Part shown: positions 51,444 to 60,057 of the stretch, piece after piece
How positions within the stretch are numbered: position 1 is the first letter of the stretch
Layout: each line of letters begins with the position of its first letter
From: JAICKM01 sp050998805
GTDB taxonomy: Bacteria > Chloroflexota > Chloroflexia > QHBQ01 > JAICKM01
Direction: 5' to 3'
Length of the DNA stretch: 64,000 bases
Assembly: GCA_050998805.1 (NCBI GenBank)
Contig: JBPCPV010000034.1
Location: forward strand, 1-64,000
The notes under the pieces: model-generated
The model's input: only the letters and a program-made list of their open reading frames with translations
Database searches by the model: none
Told to the model about the DNA's origin: nothing
Position numbers and translations under genes: made by a program

Positions 51444-52442
51444 TCATTTGGTGCCAAGTGTTGCCTTCACTATCTTGTCTGCGCCTTTGCAATCGAGATC
51501 GTTTGGGTTATCGGGCTTCGGCTTGCATCCAACTAGCTTGCCCACCACATCTTGCCCGCTCGTCACATCGCCGAACCGCGGCTCGTTGTTCACCAGATGG
51601 GGCGCATCGGTCTTGACGACGAACCACTGGCTGTCGTTCACCTGGGCCGCGTGATCGCTCGGCGCTACCATGCCGACCGACCACGGCTTGAACGGCTTCT
51701 GTGTGTATTCGCCGGCTATCGTGCCGCCGCCGGCGTTGCAGCCGCGCGTGTCGTTCGTGTTGCAGTTCGGCGCGCCGCCTTGCACCAGCCAGTCTAGCAC
51801 ACGGTGGAAGATTTTACCGTCGTAATAGCCGCTGGCGACCTTCGCGCGGAAGTTCCGCACCGTCTCCTTCACCGCAGGATCGGTGTCGAGAGTTATCTGG
51901 AAGATCCCCTGCGTCGTCGTCATCGTGACAAGGGTGCCGGTCAGCACCTGCCCCGCGAGCGGCGTCGGGTGGGCGTTCGCCGCGCTCTGCTGCGCGCTCG
52001 ACGCGCCAATCCAGACGAGCGCGCCGATCGTCAGCAGCAGCACCACCGCGAAGACCACCCAGATCACGAGGTATCGCTGGGTGCTGAAGCGTGGCAGGCC
52101 CGCCCGGTCGAGGCTCTTGTTCAGCGAGGACGACAGCCCGCGTACCGGGCTTCGCGGCAACGCGCGCCCGACTGCGGAGCGGGCCGTGCCCCTTGCGCCG
52201 TCCGATTTGGCGGCTGCGGCTGCGGTGGCCTCAGCGGCCCTCTGCTGGGCTGCGCGGCGGCGGGCAGCCTCCGCTATTGCCCCCGATGATGCCGCCCGGC
52301 GCGCGGCAGGGCTTGTGCTTGCCGCGCCGGGGGCCGCCGCGCGGGATGCGGCAACATCCCCCGACAACGCGACCCCGCAATTGCTGCACACTCTCGCCGA
52401 ATCGGGATTGCCGGCATTACACGCAGGACAAATCTGCGCCAT
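51444..52442 (-). CDS. zinc-ribbon, membrane-anchored cyclophilin
   Basis: The 332-residue protein starts with a zinc ribbon (CPACNAGNPDSARVCSNCG). A long Ala/Arg-rich linker leads to one TM segment (YLVIWVVFAVVLLLTIGALV, about 125-148), and an outer cyclophilin domain follows (YDGKIFHRVLDWLVQGGAPN, DSQWFVVKTDAPHL, GDVTSGQDVVGKLV). Probably a folding helper for exported proteins. The ribbon is cytoplasmic if the TM is N-in. Confidence 0.85.
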   Translation of the reverse strand: MAQICPACNAGNPDSARVCSNCGVALSGDVAASRAAAPGAASTSPAARRAASSGAIAEAARRRAAQQRAAEATAAAAAKSDGARGTARSAVGRALPRSPVRGLSSSLNKSLDRAGLPRFSTQRYLVIWVVFAVVLLLTIGALVWIGASSAQQSAANAHPTPLAGQVLTGTLVTMTTTQGIFQITLDTDPAVKETVRNFRAKVASGYYDGKIFHRVLDWLVQGGAPNCNTNDTRGCNAGGGTIAGEYTQKPFKPWSVGMVAPSDHAAQVNDSQWFVVKTDAPHLVNNEPRFGDVTSGQDVVGKLVGCKPKPDNPNDLDCKGADKIVKATLGTK

Positions 52443-52553
52443 CTGGTGGTTGTTTCCTTTCTGAGGTTCTGTGGGTGCGCGACACCGCTAGGCGGTCCCC
52501 GTCCTGAATAGTTCTACCACAGCCGCGCCGGTGAGTCAAGTGCGCCGGGATGC

Positions 52554-54788
52554 TTATACCTTGCCCCTTATACGTTTCGCGGGGTCGCTCTCAAGCACCC
52601 CGCGCGGTCGGACGGCGACGTACTCCCAGGTAACGATTGTATCGCGGCCACGGGCTTTCGCCTGGTAAAGCGCGCTGTCTGCTTGGTCTACCAGCTGCGA
52701 GGAGTTGCCTGCGGTGTCCGGGTAGCAGGCTATACCCTGGCTTACCGTCGGTGCCGGCAGGGGCCTGCCGTCGGGCGCGGTTATATCGAGAGCCGCAAGC
52801 GTCTTGCGGATGCGCTGGGCGATAGCCAGCGCATCTCCTGCGCGTACTCCCGGCAGCACCACTCCGAACTCCTCACCTCCCCAGCGGCCCAGTGCGTCGC
52901 TGCTCTTAATATTCGCCTGGATCCCCTCAACGACTCGTCTCAGCACTATATCTCCGGCCACATGCCCATAGGTGTCGTTGTAGCTCTTAAAATGGTCGAT
53001 GTCGAGCATGATCAGCGTTGTCGGGTGACGGTAATCCCGTGCGGTGCCCACCTCGTGGGCGATCTGCTCCAGCAAAGCGGCGTGATTATACGCCCCTGTC
53101 AGGCTGTCATGCAGGGCCTGGTAGCGGGTCGCTTGATGCAAGCGCGCGTTTTCGAGTGCGAGCGCCGCCTGCGCCGCGATTGCCGACAGCAGCCGCGAGT
53201 CGTTAGCGTCGTAAGCGTAAGGCTCGCGCTTCTGCGCTGAGATCACCCCGATCACCCGGTCTCCGGCCACCAACGGCACACCGAGGTACGACTGAGTGGG
53301 GTCGCCCAGCACCTCCGACACGAACGGGAAGCCGGCCGCCTCCTGGTCCCAGTGGCGGACAAGCAAGGGCCTCCGGTGTTGTACGATCCACGCCGATGCC
53401 CCACCGCTGCTGATCGGCAGCACCTCACGCGCGAACTCAACCCCTTTGTCGCGCTGGATCACATAGTCCATCAACTGATTGCCAGCGTCATAAAGCGCCA
53501 GCAGGAACGAGTCGACCTGCATCACCGCCTGCACCTGGTCGGCCACCTGGCGCATCACGCTGTCGATCTCTAGGCTCGAGGAAGTAGCCAGCCCAATATG
53601 ATATAGGCTCGACATTTCGCGCACGGCGCGCTCCGCCTCCTGGTAGAGGAGCGTGCGGTCGATCATAAGCCCCGCCTGGCGGCTACAGTCGGTGATCAGG
53701 TTATGGGTGCCGCGCGGCATATTGTAGGGCGAATTGAAGCCTATGCCGATCAGCCCCACGACTTTGTCTTCGGCGCGCAAGGGGAATGTATAAAAGGAAC
53801 TCAGGGTCGGGCGAACCAGGCGGGAACGCAAGTCGGGCCGGTTGCCCAGATCCGCCGCCGAAATGCCCTCCCCGCCGTTGAGCAATTCGAGGAGCAACGG
53901 GTTGCCGTCGCCCCTCAGACGACGCTGGTAAGAGGCGGCCTCCTCGGATGTCATGCCCCGAACAACGCGCAACTCGGCGTGGTTCGGGTCGTTCAGCAGC
54001 AGCGTGAAGATGTCGGCGTGTAAGATGCCGTCGAGTTCGTCGGCGATGTATTGGAGGGCGGACTCGAGGTCCGGCGCGGTGTTCAGGTTGTCGCCGAAGC
54101 GGTGGAGTAAGGTCAGTGCGCTGACCTGGCTCGTGATGACCTTCTCTCCGGCTCGTATGCGCTGCGTCAAGTAATCGGCTATGTAGGCCACGCCCCACAA
54201 CACCACAACGATACTCAGCAGATGGGCCGCGTATACCCAGATTGGGCTAACCGGGGGCGAGTGGAGGTCTGCCGACACAAGGTTAGCCGATGGAGGCAGC
54301 ACGGTGAGTTCCAGCAGCACCAGCACAGCGTAACAGAATGTGGCTTCGCAGGCCGCTATGTATGTGCCCTTGTTCGGGATCAACAAGACCGCGACCACGA
54401 CAAAGAAGACATAGGCAACCGGGAAGGGCGTCGTCGCGCCGCCGGTGATATGCAGGACAACAGTCAGCACGAGCAGATCGGGCGGCGCCTGCGCCCAACG
54501 GAGCAGGCGCACCCGCCCCGGCTTGTCCCCCGGGGAGATCCCGCGGACCGCCAGCATAAACACCAGGTTATAGGCGAAGACCACCAGCCCGATCGCGGCG
54601 ATCTCAGAGTACATCCCCGGGGTGAAGACCCCCACGATAGTGAGCAACAGCAATATGACCAGCAAGGCCGGCAGGAAGACCCAGCGGAGGTTGATGGCCC
54701 AGCGCAGAACCGCCGTCTCATCAAAGAGCTCGAGAAAATTAGGTGCCGCCGGCCGCGCTGCGCGTCCATCTGAAGGAGTTTTGTTCAT
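52554..54788 (-). CDS. diguanylate cyclase with 6-7 TM segments and two GAF domains
   Basis: I chose ATG 54788 (MNKTPSDGRAA), giving 744 residues. About 40-205 are membrane segments (VFLPALLVILLLLTIVGVF, IGLVVFAYNLVFMLAV, VAYVFFVVVAVLLIP). Two GAF-like domains follow (about 225-390 and 405-560), then a GGDEF domain with LTGAYNHAALLEQIAHEV, LDIDHFKSYNDTYGH and the active GRWGGEEFGVVLPG. The inhibitory RxxD site is replaced by KSSD, so product feedback may be weak. No EAL domain. It should make cyclic di-GMP in response to signals at the membrane. Confidence 0.85.
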   Translation of the reverse strand: MNKTPSDGRAARPAAPNFLELFDETAVLRWAINLRWVFLPALLVILLLLTIVGVFTPGMYSEIAAIGLVVFAYNLVFMLAVRGISPGDKPGRVRLLRWAQAPPDLLVLTVVLHITGGATTPFPVAYVFFVVVAVLLIPNKGTYIAACEATFCYAVLVLLELTVLPPSANLVSADLHSPPVSPIWVYAAHLLSIVVVLWGVAYIADYLTQRIRAGEKVITSQVSALTLLHRFGDNLNTAPDLESALQYIADELDGILHADIFTLLLNDPNHAELRVVRGMTSEEAASYQRRLRGDGNPLLLELLNGGEGISAADLGNRPDLRSRLVRPTLSSFYTFPLRAEDKVVGLIGIGFNSPYNMPRGTHNLITDCSRQAGLMIDRTLLYQEAERAVREMSSLYHIGLATSSSLEIDSVMRQVADQVQAVMQVDSFLLALYDAGNQLMDYVIQRDKGVEFAREVLPISSGGASAWIVQHRRPLLVRHWDQEAAGFPFVSEVLGDPTQSYLGVPLVAGDRVIGVISAQKREPYAYDANDSRLLSAIAAQAALALENARLHQATRYQALHDSLTGAYNHAALLEQIAHEVGTARDYRHPTTLIMLDIDHFKSYNDTYGHVAGDIVLRRVVEGIQANIKSSDALGRWGGEEFGVVLPGVRAGDALAIAQRIRKTLAALDITAPDGRPLPAPTVSQGIACYPDTAGNSSQLVDQADSALYQAKARGRDTIVTWEYVAVRPRGVLESDPAKRIRGKV

Positions 54789-54883
54789 CGCCGATTCATG
54801 AGTCCTGCAATCCGGTTTGCGCCGCCAGACAAAGCTAACTGTTCCCACACCATTCTACTACGGCACAGAGGCCCTGTCAAACA

Positions 54884-54912
54884 TTGACGCGCCCGCACAG
54901 ATATGCTAAAAT
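54884..54912 (+). promoter_or_regulatory. promoter of infC
   Basis: TTGACG (54884-54889) and TAAAAT (54907-54912), spacer 17. The leader is about 60 bases and ends in GAGGAG. Confidence 0.7.
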
Positions 54913-54976
54913 TGTATTGGTGCCACGTAGGTATCCGGCTGAAAGCCGAAAGCAATTCTAGTAGAGGAGACCACCT

Positions 54977-55636
54977 ATTACAAAAACATTGCGCGTAAAC
55001 GATCGAATCCGCGTGCGCGAAGTCCGCGTGATCGATGAGAACGGCGAGCAGATGGGCATCATGTTCGCACGCGACGCGCTGACCCTGGCCCGCCAGCGCG
55101 ACTTAGACCTGGTCGAAGTCGCCCCGAACGCGGTCCCTCCCGTATGCCGCCTCATGGACTACGGCAAGTTCCGTTATGAGCAGACGAAGAAGGAGCGCGA
55201 TTCTCGCAAGACACAGCACAATGTCGTGATCAAAGAGGTGCGGCTCGAGCCGACGATTGCCGCCCACGATCTCGACACGAAGACGCGACAGGCGAAACGC
55301 TTTCTCGACGAGGGCGACAAGGTGAAGTTGTCGGTCCAGTTCAAGGGCCGCCAACTCACCCACACCGAGATTGGGCGCGGCCTCCTCGACCAGGTTGTGC
55401 AGCTGCTCCAAAACGATATAGTCGTGGAACAGGCCCCGAAGATGGAAGGCAAGAAGATGAGTATGCTGCTAGCCCACAAGCCCCAGCAGATCGCCAAGCC
55501 TCCGCGTCCCCGCCGCCCCGAAGGCGAAGCCCCAGCCTCTCTACAGGCAGACATAGACCCACCGCAGGCTGCCCCGCCGACCGCAGCGAGCGCGCCCACG
55601 GCCCCTGAGACTGCGCCTCCCGCCGACGAGGCATGA
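54977..55636 (+). CDS. infC: translation initiation factor IF-3 with AUU start codon
   Basis: Protein: TLRVNDRIRVREVRVIDENG then EQMGIMFARDALTLARQRDL in the N domain, PVCRLMDYGKFRYEQTKKER at the linker and KVKLSVQFKGRQLTHTEIG in the C domain, with a Pro/Ala tail of about 45 residues. GAGGAG (54964-54969) stands seven bases before ATT 54977, the ideal place for a start, giving ATT-ACA-AAA-ACA-TTG; the next candidate, TTG 54989, is 19 bases away. An AUU start is the classic self-regulation device of infC, because IF-3 rejects it. The expected rpmI-rplT partners do not follow; rplU does. Confidence 0.88.
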   Translation: MTKTLRVNDRIRVREVRVIDENGEQMGIMFARDALTLARQRDLDLVEVAPNAVPPVCRLMDYGKFRYEQTKKERDSRKTQHNVVIKEVRLEPTIAAHDLDTKTRQAKRFLDEGDKVKLSVQFKGRQLTHTEIGRGLLDQVVQLLQNDIVVEQAPKMEGKKMSMLLAHKPQQIAKPPRPRRPEGEAPASLQADIDPPQAAPPTAASAPTAPETAPPADEA

Positions 55637-55710
55637 TCAGCTTTCAGCTTTCAGAGATCAGCTTTTGAGGCTAGCTGACGGCTGGCGGCTGATCGCTGAC
55701 GGCTCACAAA
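55636..55710. repeat. CAGCTTTCAG/CTGACGGCTG repeats between infC and rplU
   Basis: Repeated short strings (CAGCTTTCAGCTTTCAG, GACGGCTGGCGGCTGATCGC) lie between the infC stop and the rplU promoter. They resemble those at 28939-28968 and 56802-56830. Confidence 0.55.
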
Positions 55711-55713
55711 AAC

Positions 55714-55742
55714 TTGACAAGATCCCTCCGGCCTGGTATACT
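55714..55742 (+). promoter_or_regulatory. promoter of rplU-rpmA-rpmE
   Basis: TTGACA (55714-55719) and TATACT (55737-55742), spacer 17. Confidence 0.85.
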
Positions 55743-55791
55743 TACCGCTTGTGAACCCGTTTTAAGTTCCGGGACGATTTTGGAGGATAAC

Positions 55792-56106
55792 GTGTACGCA
55801 ATCGTGAAAACCGGCGGCCATCAGTACAGGGTGACGGTCGGGGACGTGCTGAATGTCGAGAAGCTGTCGGTCGAGGCCGGCGAGCAGGTCGAACTCGGCG
55901 AAGTTCTGATGGTCAGTGGAGACGACGACAAGATAACCGTCGGCACCCCGTTCATCAGCGGCGCGATGGTCAAAGCTAAGGTGGTCGATCACCATCGCGG
56001 CGAGAAGATCATCGTCTTTAAGTACAAGCCTAAGAAACGCTACCGACGCAGGATGGGACACCGCCAGGATCTCACCCGGCTGTCCATCGAGGCAATCAGC
56101 CTCTAG
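55792..56106 (+). CDS. rplU: 50S ribosomal protein L21
   Basis: The GTG start at 55792 follows GGAGG and gives 104 residues: YAIVKTGGHQYRVTVGDVLN, ISGAMVKAKVVDHHRGEKI and KYKPKKRYRRRMGHRQ, the standard L21 pattern. It is followed after 32 bases by rpmA, the usual arrangement. Confidence 0.97.
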   Translation: MYAIVKTGGHQYRVTVGDVLNVEKLSVEAGEQVELGEVLMVSGDDDKITVGTPFISGAMVKAKVVDHHRGEKIIVFKYKPKKRYRRRMGHRQDLTRLSIEAISL

Positions 56107-56138
56107 CTTATTTAGACTTATTTAGATCGGAGAAAGAT

Positions 56139-56450
56139 ATGGCGCATAAAAAAGGCGTTGGCAGCTCGCGCAACAACCGCGAATCCCAGCCTAAGATGCT
56201 TGGCGTGAAGCGCTACGACGGCGAGGCTGTGCTTTCCGGCACGATCATCGTTCGCCAGCGCGGCACCAAAATAGCCCCCGGCGTCAACGTCGGTGTCGGA
56301 CGCGACCACACGCTGTTCGCCACGACGGACGGCTTTGTAAAATTCGAACATGCCGCAAAAGAAAAGAACAAGAAGCGCGTCAGCATTTACCCGCAACGCG
56401 CTGGCGAAGCTGCCCCGGCCCCAGAAGCCGAAGCCGCAACTGTCGCCTGA
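56139..56450 (+). CDS. rpmA: 50S ribosomal protein L27
   Basis: The 103-residue protein begins MAHKKGVGSSRNNRESQPKM and continues LGVKRYDGEAV, TIIVRQRGTKIAPGVNVGVG and HTLFATTDGFVKFEH. It starts with MAHKKG directly, without the cleavable N-terminal extension of Firmicutes. A tail of about 18 Ala/Glu-rich residues (AGEAAPAPEAEAATVA) exceeds the usual length. Confidence 0.97.
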   Translation: MAHKKGVGSSRNNRESQPKMLGVKRYDGEAVLSGTIIVRQRGTKIAPGVNVGVGRDHTLFATTDGFVKFEHAAKEKNKKRVSIYPQRAGEAAPAPEAEAATVA

Positions 56451-56465
56451 GAAGGAGTCTCTGAA

Positions 56466-56801
56466 TTGAAACCCAATATTCACCCGAAGTACCAAGAAGC
56501 CGTCGTCACCTGCGCGTGCGGCAACACCTGGACGACCCGCTCGACCAAGCCCCAGCTACGCACCGACGTTTGCTCGGCCTGCCACCCGTTCTTCACAGGC
56601 GAGCAGCGCATTGTGGACACCGCCGGCCAGGTGGAGCGGTTCATGCGGCGTATGCAGCGCCAGCAGGATCGCACCCCTGCTCCCGCGCCTAAGCCCACAG
56701 CCGCAGCAGCGCCGCCTAAGCCCGCCAAGCAGCCCAAGCAGCGCCAGTCCGAGCGCTCCGCTCCCCTTGAGTCGCTCCTCGACGCGACAGCCGAGGGCTA
56801 G
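56466..56801 (+). CDS. rpmE: 50S ribosomal protein L31, zinc-binding form
   Basis: A TTG start at 56466 follows AGAAGGAG. The 111 residues open with MKPNIHPKYQEAVVTCACGN and carry CSACHPFFTG, so the zinc Cys residues are present (C+ form). The C-terminal 45 residues form a Lys/Pro/Ala tail (PKPTAAAAPPKPAKQPKQ) absent from most L31 proteins. L27, L31 and IF-3 here all carry such tails. Confidence 0.93.
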   Translation: MKPNIHPKYQEAVVTCACGNTWTTRSTKPQLRTDVCSACHPFFTGEQRIVDTAGQVERFMRRMQRQQDRTPAPAPKPTAAAAPPKPAKQPKQRQSERSAPLESLLDATAEG

Positions 56802-56845
56802 CGTTCAGCCATCAGCCGTCAGCCATCAGCGACCGGCTTTTGTGA

Positions 56846-56886
56846 GGGCGCGGAACCCGAGGTGACACCCCGGTTCTTCCGCGCCC
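56846..56886 (+). terminator. strong hairpin between rpmE and tdk
   Basis: GGGCGCGGAA (56846-56855) pairs perfectly with TTCCGCGCCC (56877-56886); the loop can pair further (CCCG/CGGG-like). A T-poor sequence follows. It could end the ribosomal transcript or act as an attenuator for tdk. Confidence 0.5.
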
Positions 56887-56914
56887 CTCGCTCTATCTCT
56901 CCCGCACCCCTACT

Positions 56915-57535
56915 ATGAGCCTCACTCAGACACTCCCTATTGCACAGCACTCACCACCCGCGCCGACCGGGGCTATCGAAGTTGTCTGCGGCAGCATGTT
57001 CTCCGGCAAGACCGAGGAACTGATCCGCCGGATCAAGCGCGCGCAGATAGCCCGCCAACGGGTGCAGGTCTTCAAGCCGCGCATGGATGATCGCTACGCC
57101 GCCGGGCAGGTCGCCTCCCACGACGGACTGCTCTACCAGGCGCTCGTCGTCGGCTCCAGCGCCGAGATCGAGGCCGCGCTTGACCCTGCCGCGACTGTCG
57201 TGGCGGTGGACGAGGTGCAGTTCTTCGACCGGGGCGTGGTAGATCTCTGCCGGAGGCTCGCCGACCGGGGTGTGCGCGTGATCGCCGCCGGCCTCGACCT
57301 CGACTTCCGGGGCGAGCCGTTCGGCCCGATGCCCGCCCTCATGGCGGAGGCCGAGCAGGTCACCAAGCTACAGGCGATCTGCGTGGTCTGCGGCAACCCC
57401 GCCAGCCGCACCCAGCGGCTCATAGACGGCCGCCCCGCCTCCTACCGCGACCCGGTGATCATGGTCGGCGCGAGCGAGGTCTACGAGGCACGCTGCCGCC
57501 ACTGCCACCAGGTGCCGGGCCGCACAGACGAATGA
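56915..57535 (+). CDS. tdk: thymidine kinase
   Basis: The 206-residue protein has the P-loop VCGSMFSGKTEELIRR, the Asp-containing VVAVDEVQFFD and the zinc pairs CVVCGNPA and CRHCH, with RLIDGRPASYRDPVIMVGAS for nucleoside binding. It phosphorylates thymidine in pyrimidine salvage. It leads a run of overlapping genes (4-base overlap with the next). Confidence 0.95.
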   Translation: MSLTQTLPIAQHSPPAPTGAIEVVCGSMFSGKTEELIRRIKRAQIARQRVQVFKPRMDDRYAAGQVASHDGLLYQALVVGSSAEIEAALDPAATVVAVDEVQFFDRGVVDLCRRLADRGVRVIAAGLDLDFRGEPFGPMPALMAEAEQVTKLQAICVVCGNPASRTQRLIDGRPASYRDPVIMVGASEVYEARCRHCHQVPGRTDE

Positions 57536-58428
57536 CCGAAGCCGGGCCACTGCTGATCCGCCCCGCCCGCGCCGAGGACCGTGAGCCGGTCCTCGCCTTC
57601 TGTGCCCGCACCTGGAATTGGGGCGATTACCTCCCCGGCGTCTGGAACGACTGGATGGCCGACCCGCGCGGCCTGTTTGCGGTCGGCGAGGTCGGGGGCC
57701 AGGTCATCGGCGTAGACAAGCTCACCTTCCTCAGCGACGACGAAGCCTTCTTCGAGGGCCTGCGTATAGACCCCGACTACCGCAGCCAGGGTTACGCCGG
57801 CCGGTTCCAGCGCCACATGCTCGAAGAAGCCGCTCGGCAAGGCGCTCGCGTCGTCCGCTTCCTCACAGCCGCCGACAACACCGCCGTCCACCTCATGGCC
57901 GAACGCGACGGCTTCCGGCGCGGCCCGACCCTCCTCCACTGGACCGCAACCCCCGACCCAAACCTAACCGGCGCACCCCAGTTAACCGCCCTGGCCCCCG
58001 GCAATACCGCCTACAAGGCGTGGGCCGCCTTCCAGCGTGGACCGATCTGGGCCGCGCTCGGCGGCCTCCTCTCCTATAGCTGGCACGCCGTCGAATGGAC
58101 CCCCGCCCGCTGGGCCGCGATGCTCGGCGAGGGCGGCCTCTTCGTCACCCCGCCCGCCGCCGACGGCGCCCCCGGCGACCTGCTCGCCTTCATGCCCGAC
58201 CTCCACGACCCCGAACAGCTCTGGCTTGCCGGAATGGACGCGCCGCTTGATGCCGACAGGATCGCCGTCCTGGCCCGCGCCGCCCGCGCTCACGCCTCCC
58301 AGGGTTACACGACTATCCAAGCCATGCTGCCGCGCCTGCCGGAGATCGAGTCCGGCCTGCGCGCGGCCAGCTGGGACGCCGAGGAGCAGTACGCGATGCT
58401 GCTCTTCGAGAAGGTACTGAGAACATGA
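57532..58428 (+). CDS. GNAT acetyltransferase
   Basis: A 298-residue protein with an N-terminal GNAT domain (about 10-140): LLIRPARAEDREPVLAF, FEGLRIDPDYRSQGYAGRFQ and VHLMAERDGFRRG. The C-terminal half (about 150-295) is a second, degenerate domain of the same kind. The substrate is unknown. It overlaps tdk and the nitrilase gene by 4 bases each, so the three are translationally coupled. Confidence 0.8.
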   Translation: MTEAGPLLIRPARAEDREPVLAFCARTWNWGDYLPGVWNDWMADPRGLFAVGEVGGQVIGVDKLTFLSDDEAFFEGLRIDPDYRSQGYAGRFQRHMLEEAARQGARVVRFLTAADNTAVHLMAERDGFRRGPTLLHWTATPDPNLTGAPQLTALAPGNTAYKAWAAFQRGPIWAALGGLLSYSWHAVEWTPARWAAMLGEGGLFVTPPAADGAPGDLLAFMPDLHDPEQLWLAGMDAPLDADRIAVLARAARAHASQGYTTIQAMLPRLPEIESGLRAASWDAEEQYAMLLFEKVLRT

Positions 58429-59318
58429 TCAGGATCGCCCTCCTCCAAATGACCTCCTGCAGCGACCTGGCGGCCAACCTCGCCAAAGGCGAGGAGTACT
58501 GCGCCCGCGCACGCGACATGGGGGCCGACATAGCCCTCTTCCCCGAAATGTGGAGCAACGGCTACGCTCACTGCGACGCCTCGAACCTGCCTGAGCGCGA
58601 AGCGTGGCAGGCCGGGGCCGTGGACCGCGACGGCGAGTTCGTCGGCCACTTCCGGCGGCTGGCGCGCGAACTCAACATGGCTATCGCGCTGACTTACCTC
58701 GAACGTTGGCACGGCCCGCCCCGCAATTCGGTGTCGCTGATCGACCGGCACGGAGAAATCGCCATGACTTACGCCAAAGTCCACACCTGCGATTTCAGCA
58801 TGGAGGCCGCCATCACCCCCGGCGACGACTTCTACGTCTGCGACCTCGACACCGAGACCGGGCCGGTGAAGATCGGCGCGATGATCTGCTACGACCGCGA
58901 GTTCCCCGAAAGCGCACGCATCCTGATGCTCAAGGGGGCCGAGATCATCCTCACCCCGAACGCCTGCACAATGGATGCCCCCCGGCTCGGCCAATTCCGG
59001 GCGCGGGCGATGGAGAACATGCTCGGCGTCGCCCTGGCGAACTACGCCGCCCCGCAGGACAACGGCCACTCGGTCGCCTTCGACGCGGTTTCGTATCTGG
59101 AGGTGCCCGGTGCCGGCGACGGCGAGCCGCGCGACACGCTGATCATCGAGGCCGGAGAGAGCGAAGGCGTCTATCCGGCGCAGTTCGACATCGACAAGAT
59201 CCGCGCCTACCGCCAGCGCGAGGCATGGGGCAACTCCTACAGGAAGCCGCGCTGCTACGCCATACTCGCCTCAGACGAAGTGCGCGAGCCGTTCGTGCGG
59301 CCCGATTCGCGCCGCTAG
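58425..59318 (+). CDS. carbon-nitrogen hydrolase (nitrilase superfamily)
   Basis: The 297-residue enzyme shows the complete E-K-C triad: Glu in IALFPEMWSNGY, Lys in TYAKVHTCDF and Cys in GAMICYDREFPES. It cleaves amides, nitriles or carbamoyl groups; the closest by feel are N-carbamoylputrescine/omega-amidase-type amidases, but the assignment is open. It overlaps the GNAT gene by ATGA. Confidence 0.85.
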   Translation: MIRIALLQMTSCSDLAANLAKGEEYCARARDMGADIALFPEMWSNGYAHCDASNLPEREAWQAGAVDRDGEFVGHFRRLARELNMAIALTYLERWHGPPRNSVSLIDRHGEIAMTYAKVHTCDFSMEAAITPGDDFYVCDLDTETGPVKIGAMICYDREFPESARILMLKGAEIILTPNACTMDAPRLGQFRARAMENMLGVALANYAAPQDNGHSVAFDAVSYLEVPGAGDGEPRDTLIIEAGESEGVYPAQFDIDKIRAYRQREAWGNSYRKPRCYAILASDEVREPFVRPDSRR

Positions 59319-59328
59319 CCACATCAGT

Positions 59329-59334
59329 TATAAT
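59329..59334 (+). promoter_or_regulatory. -10 box placed six bases before the phosphoesterase start
   Basis: TATAAT (59329-59334) is followed after six bases by ATG 59341; there is no Shine-Dalgarno sequence. Predicted leaderless transcript. Confidence 0.5.
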
Positions 59335-59340
59335 ATGGCT

Positions 59341-60057
59341 ATGGACATCCCGGCAATCGTCCCGCCCGCGCCGAGGGGAACGCGGCGCATCCTGGCGGTC
59401 AGCGACATCGTGGAGCCGCAGCTCTACAGCGCGCATGTGGCCGATTGGCTCGGGCCAGTGGATCTCATCGTAAGTTGCGGCGACTTGCCGGCGGTCTACC
59501 TCGACTTCCTCACAACCTGCCTCGAAGCGCCCTGCTATCACGTTATCGGCAACCACTGCTTTGCGCCACACGGCCCCACAGGACATGATCGATGCTCGCC
59601 CGATGCGTATCCGGGCGCCTTCGACCTGAACGGCAGGACGGTGGAGGTGAAAGGGCTGCTGCTCGCGGGGGTCGAGGGCAGCCCGTGGTACAGCGGCGGC
59701 CCGCACCAGTACACCGAGCGCGGGGTCGCACTACAGCTTTGGGCGCTGGTGCCCCGCCTGCTGCTCAACCGCCTACGCACGGGCCGCTTCCTCGACATCC
59801 TAGTGACGCACGCCCCCCCGCGCGGCATCCACGACGAGGACGACGTGACCCATCGGGGCTTCCGCAGTTTCCTGCCGTTCTTGCGCCTCTTCCGCCCGTC
59901 CTACATGCTCCACGGCCACACCCATCGTTACATCAACACCCTACCGTTCCGAACCCGCTATATGCACACCGAGATAATCAACGCTTACGGCCATCGCGTG
60001 CTCGACATCCAGCCCGCCCGCCGACGGCAGGAGAACGGAGAGAAGAATGGACCCTAA
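59341..60057 (+). CDS. calcineurin-like metallophosphoesterase
   Basis: I prefer ATG 59341 (MDIPAIVPP) over ATG 59335, because the TATAAT box abuts the latter. The 238-residue protein has the two-metal motifs: ILAVSDIVEPQL (first His replaced by Glu-Pro), IVSCGDLPAVY, VIGNHCFAP, LVTHAPPRG and LHGHTHRYI. It acts on phosphoesters of unknown nature. It overlaps the ParB-like gene by 11 bases. Confidence 0.85.
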   Translation: MDIPAIVPPAPRGTRRILAVSDIVEPQLYSAHVADWLGPVDLIVSCGDLPAVYLDFLTTCLEAPCYHVIGNHCFAPHGPTGHDRCSPDAYPGAFDLNGRTVEVKGLLLAGVEGSPWYSGGPHQYTERGVALQLWALVPRLLLNRLRTGRFLDILVTHAPPRGIHDEDDVTHRGFRSFLPFLRLFRPSYMLHGHTHRYINTLPFRTRYMHTEIINAYGHRVLDIQPARRRQENGEKNGP

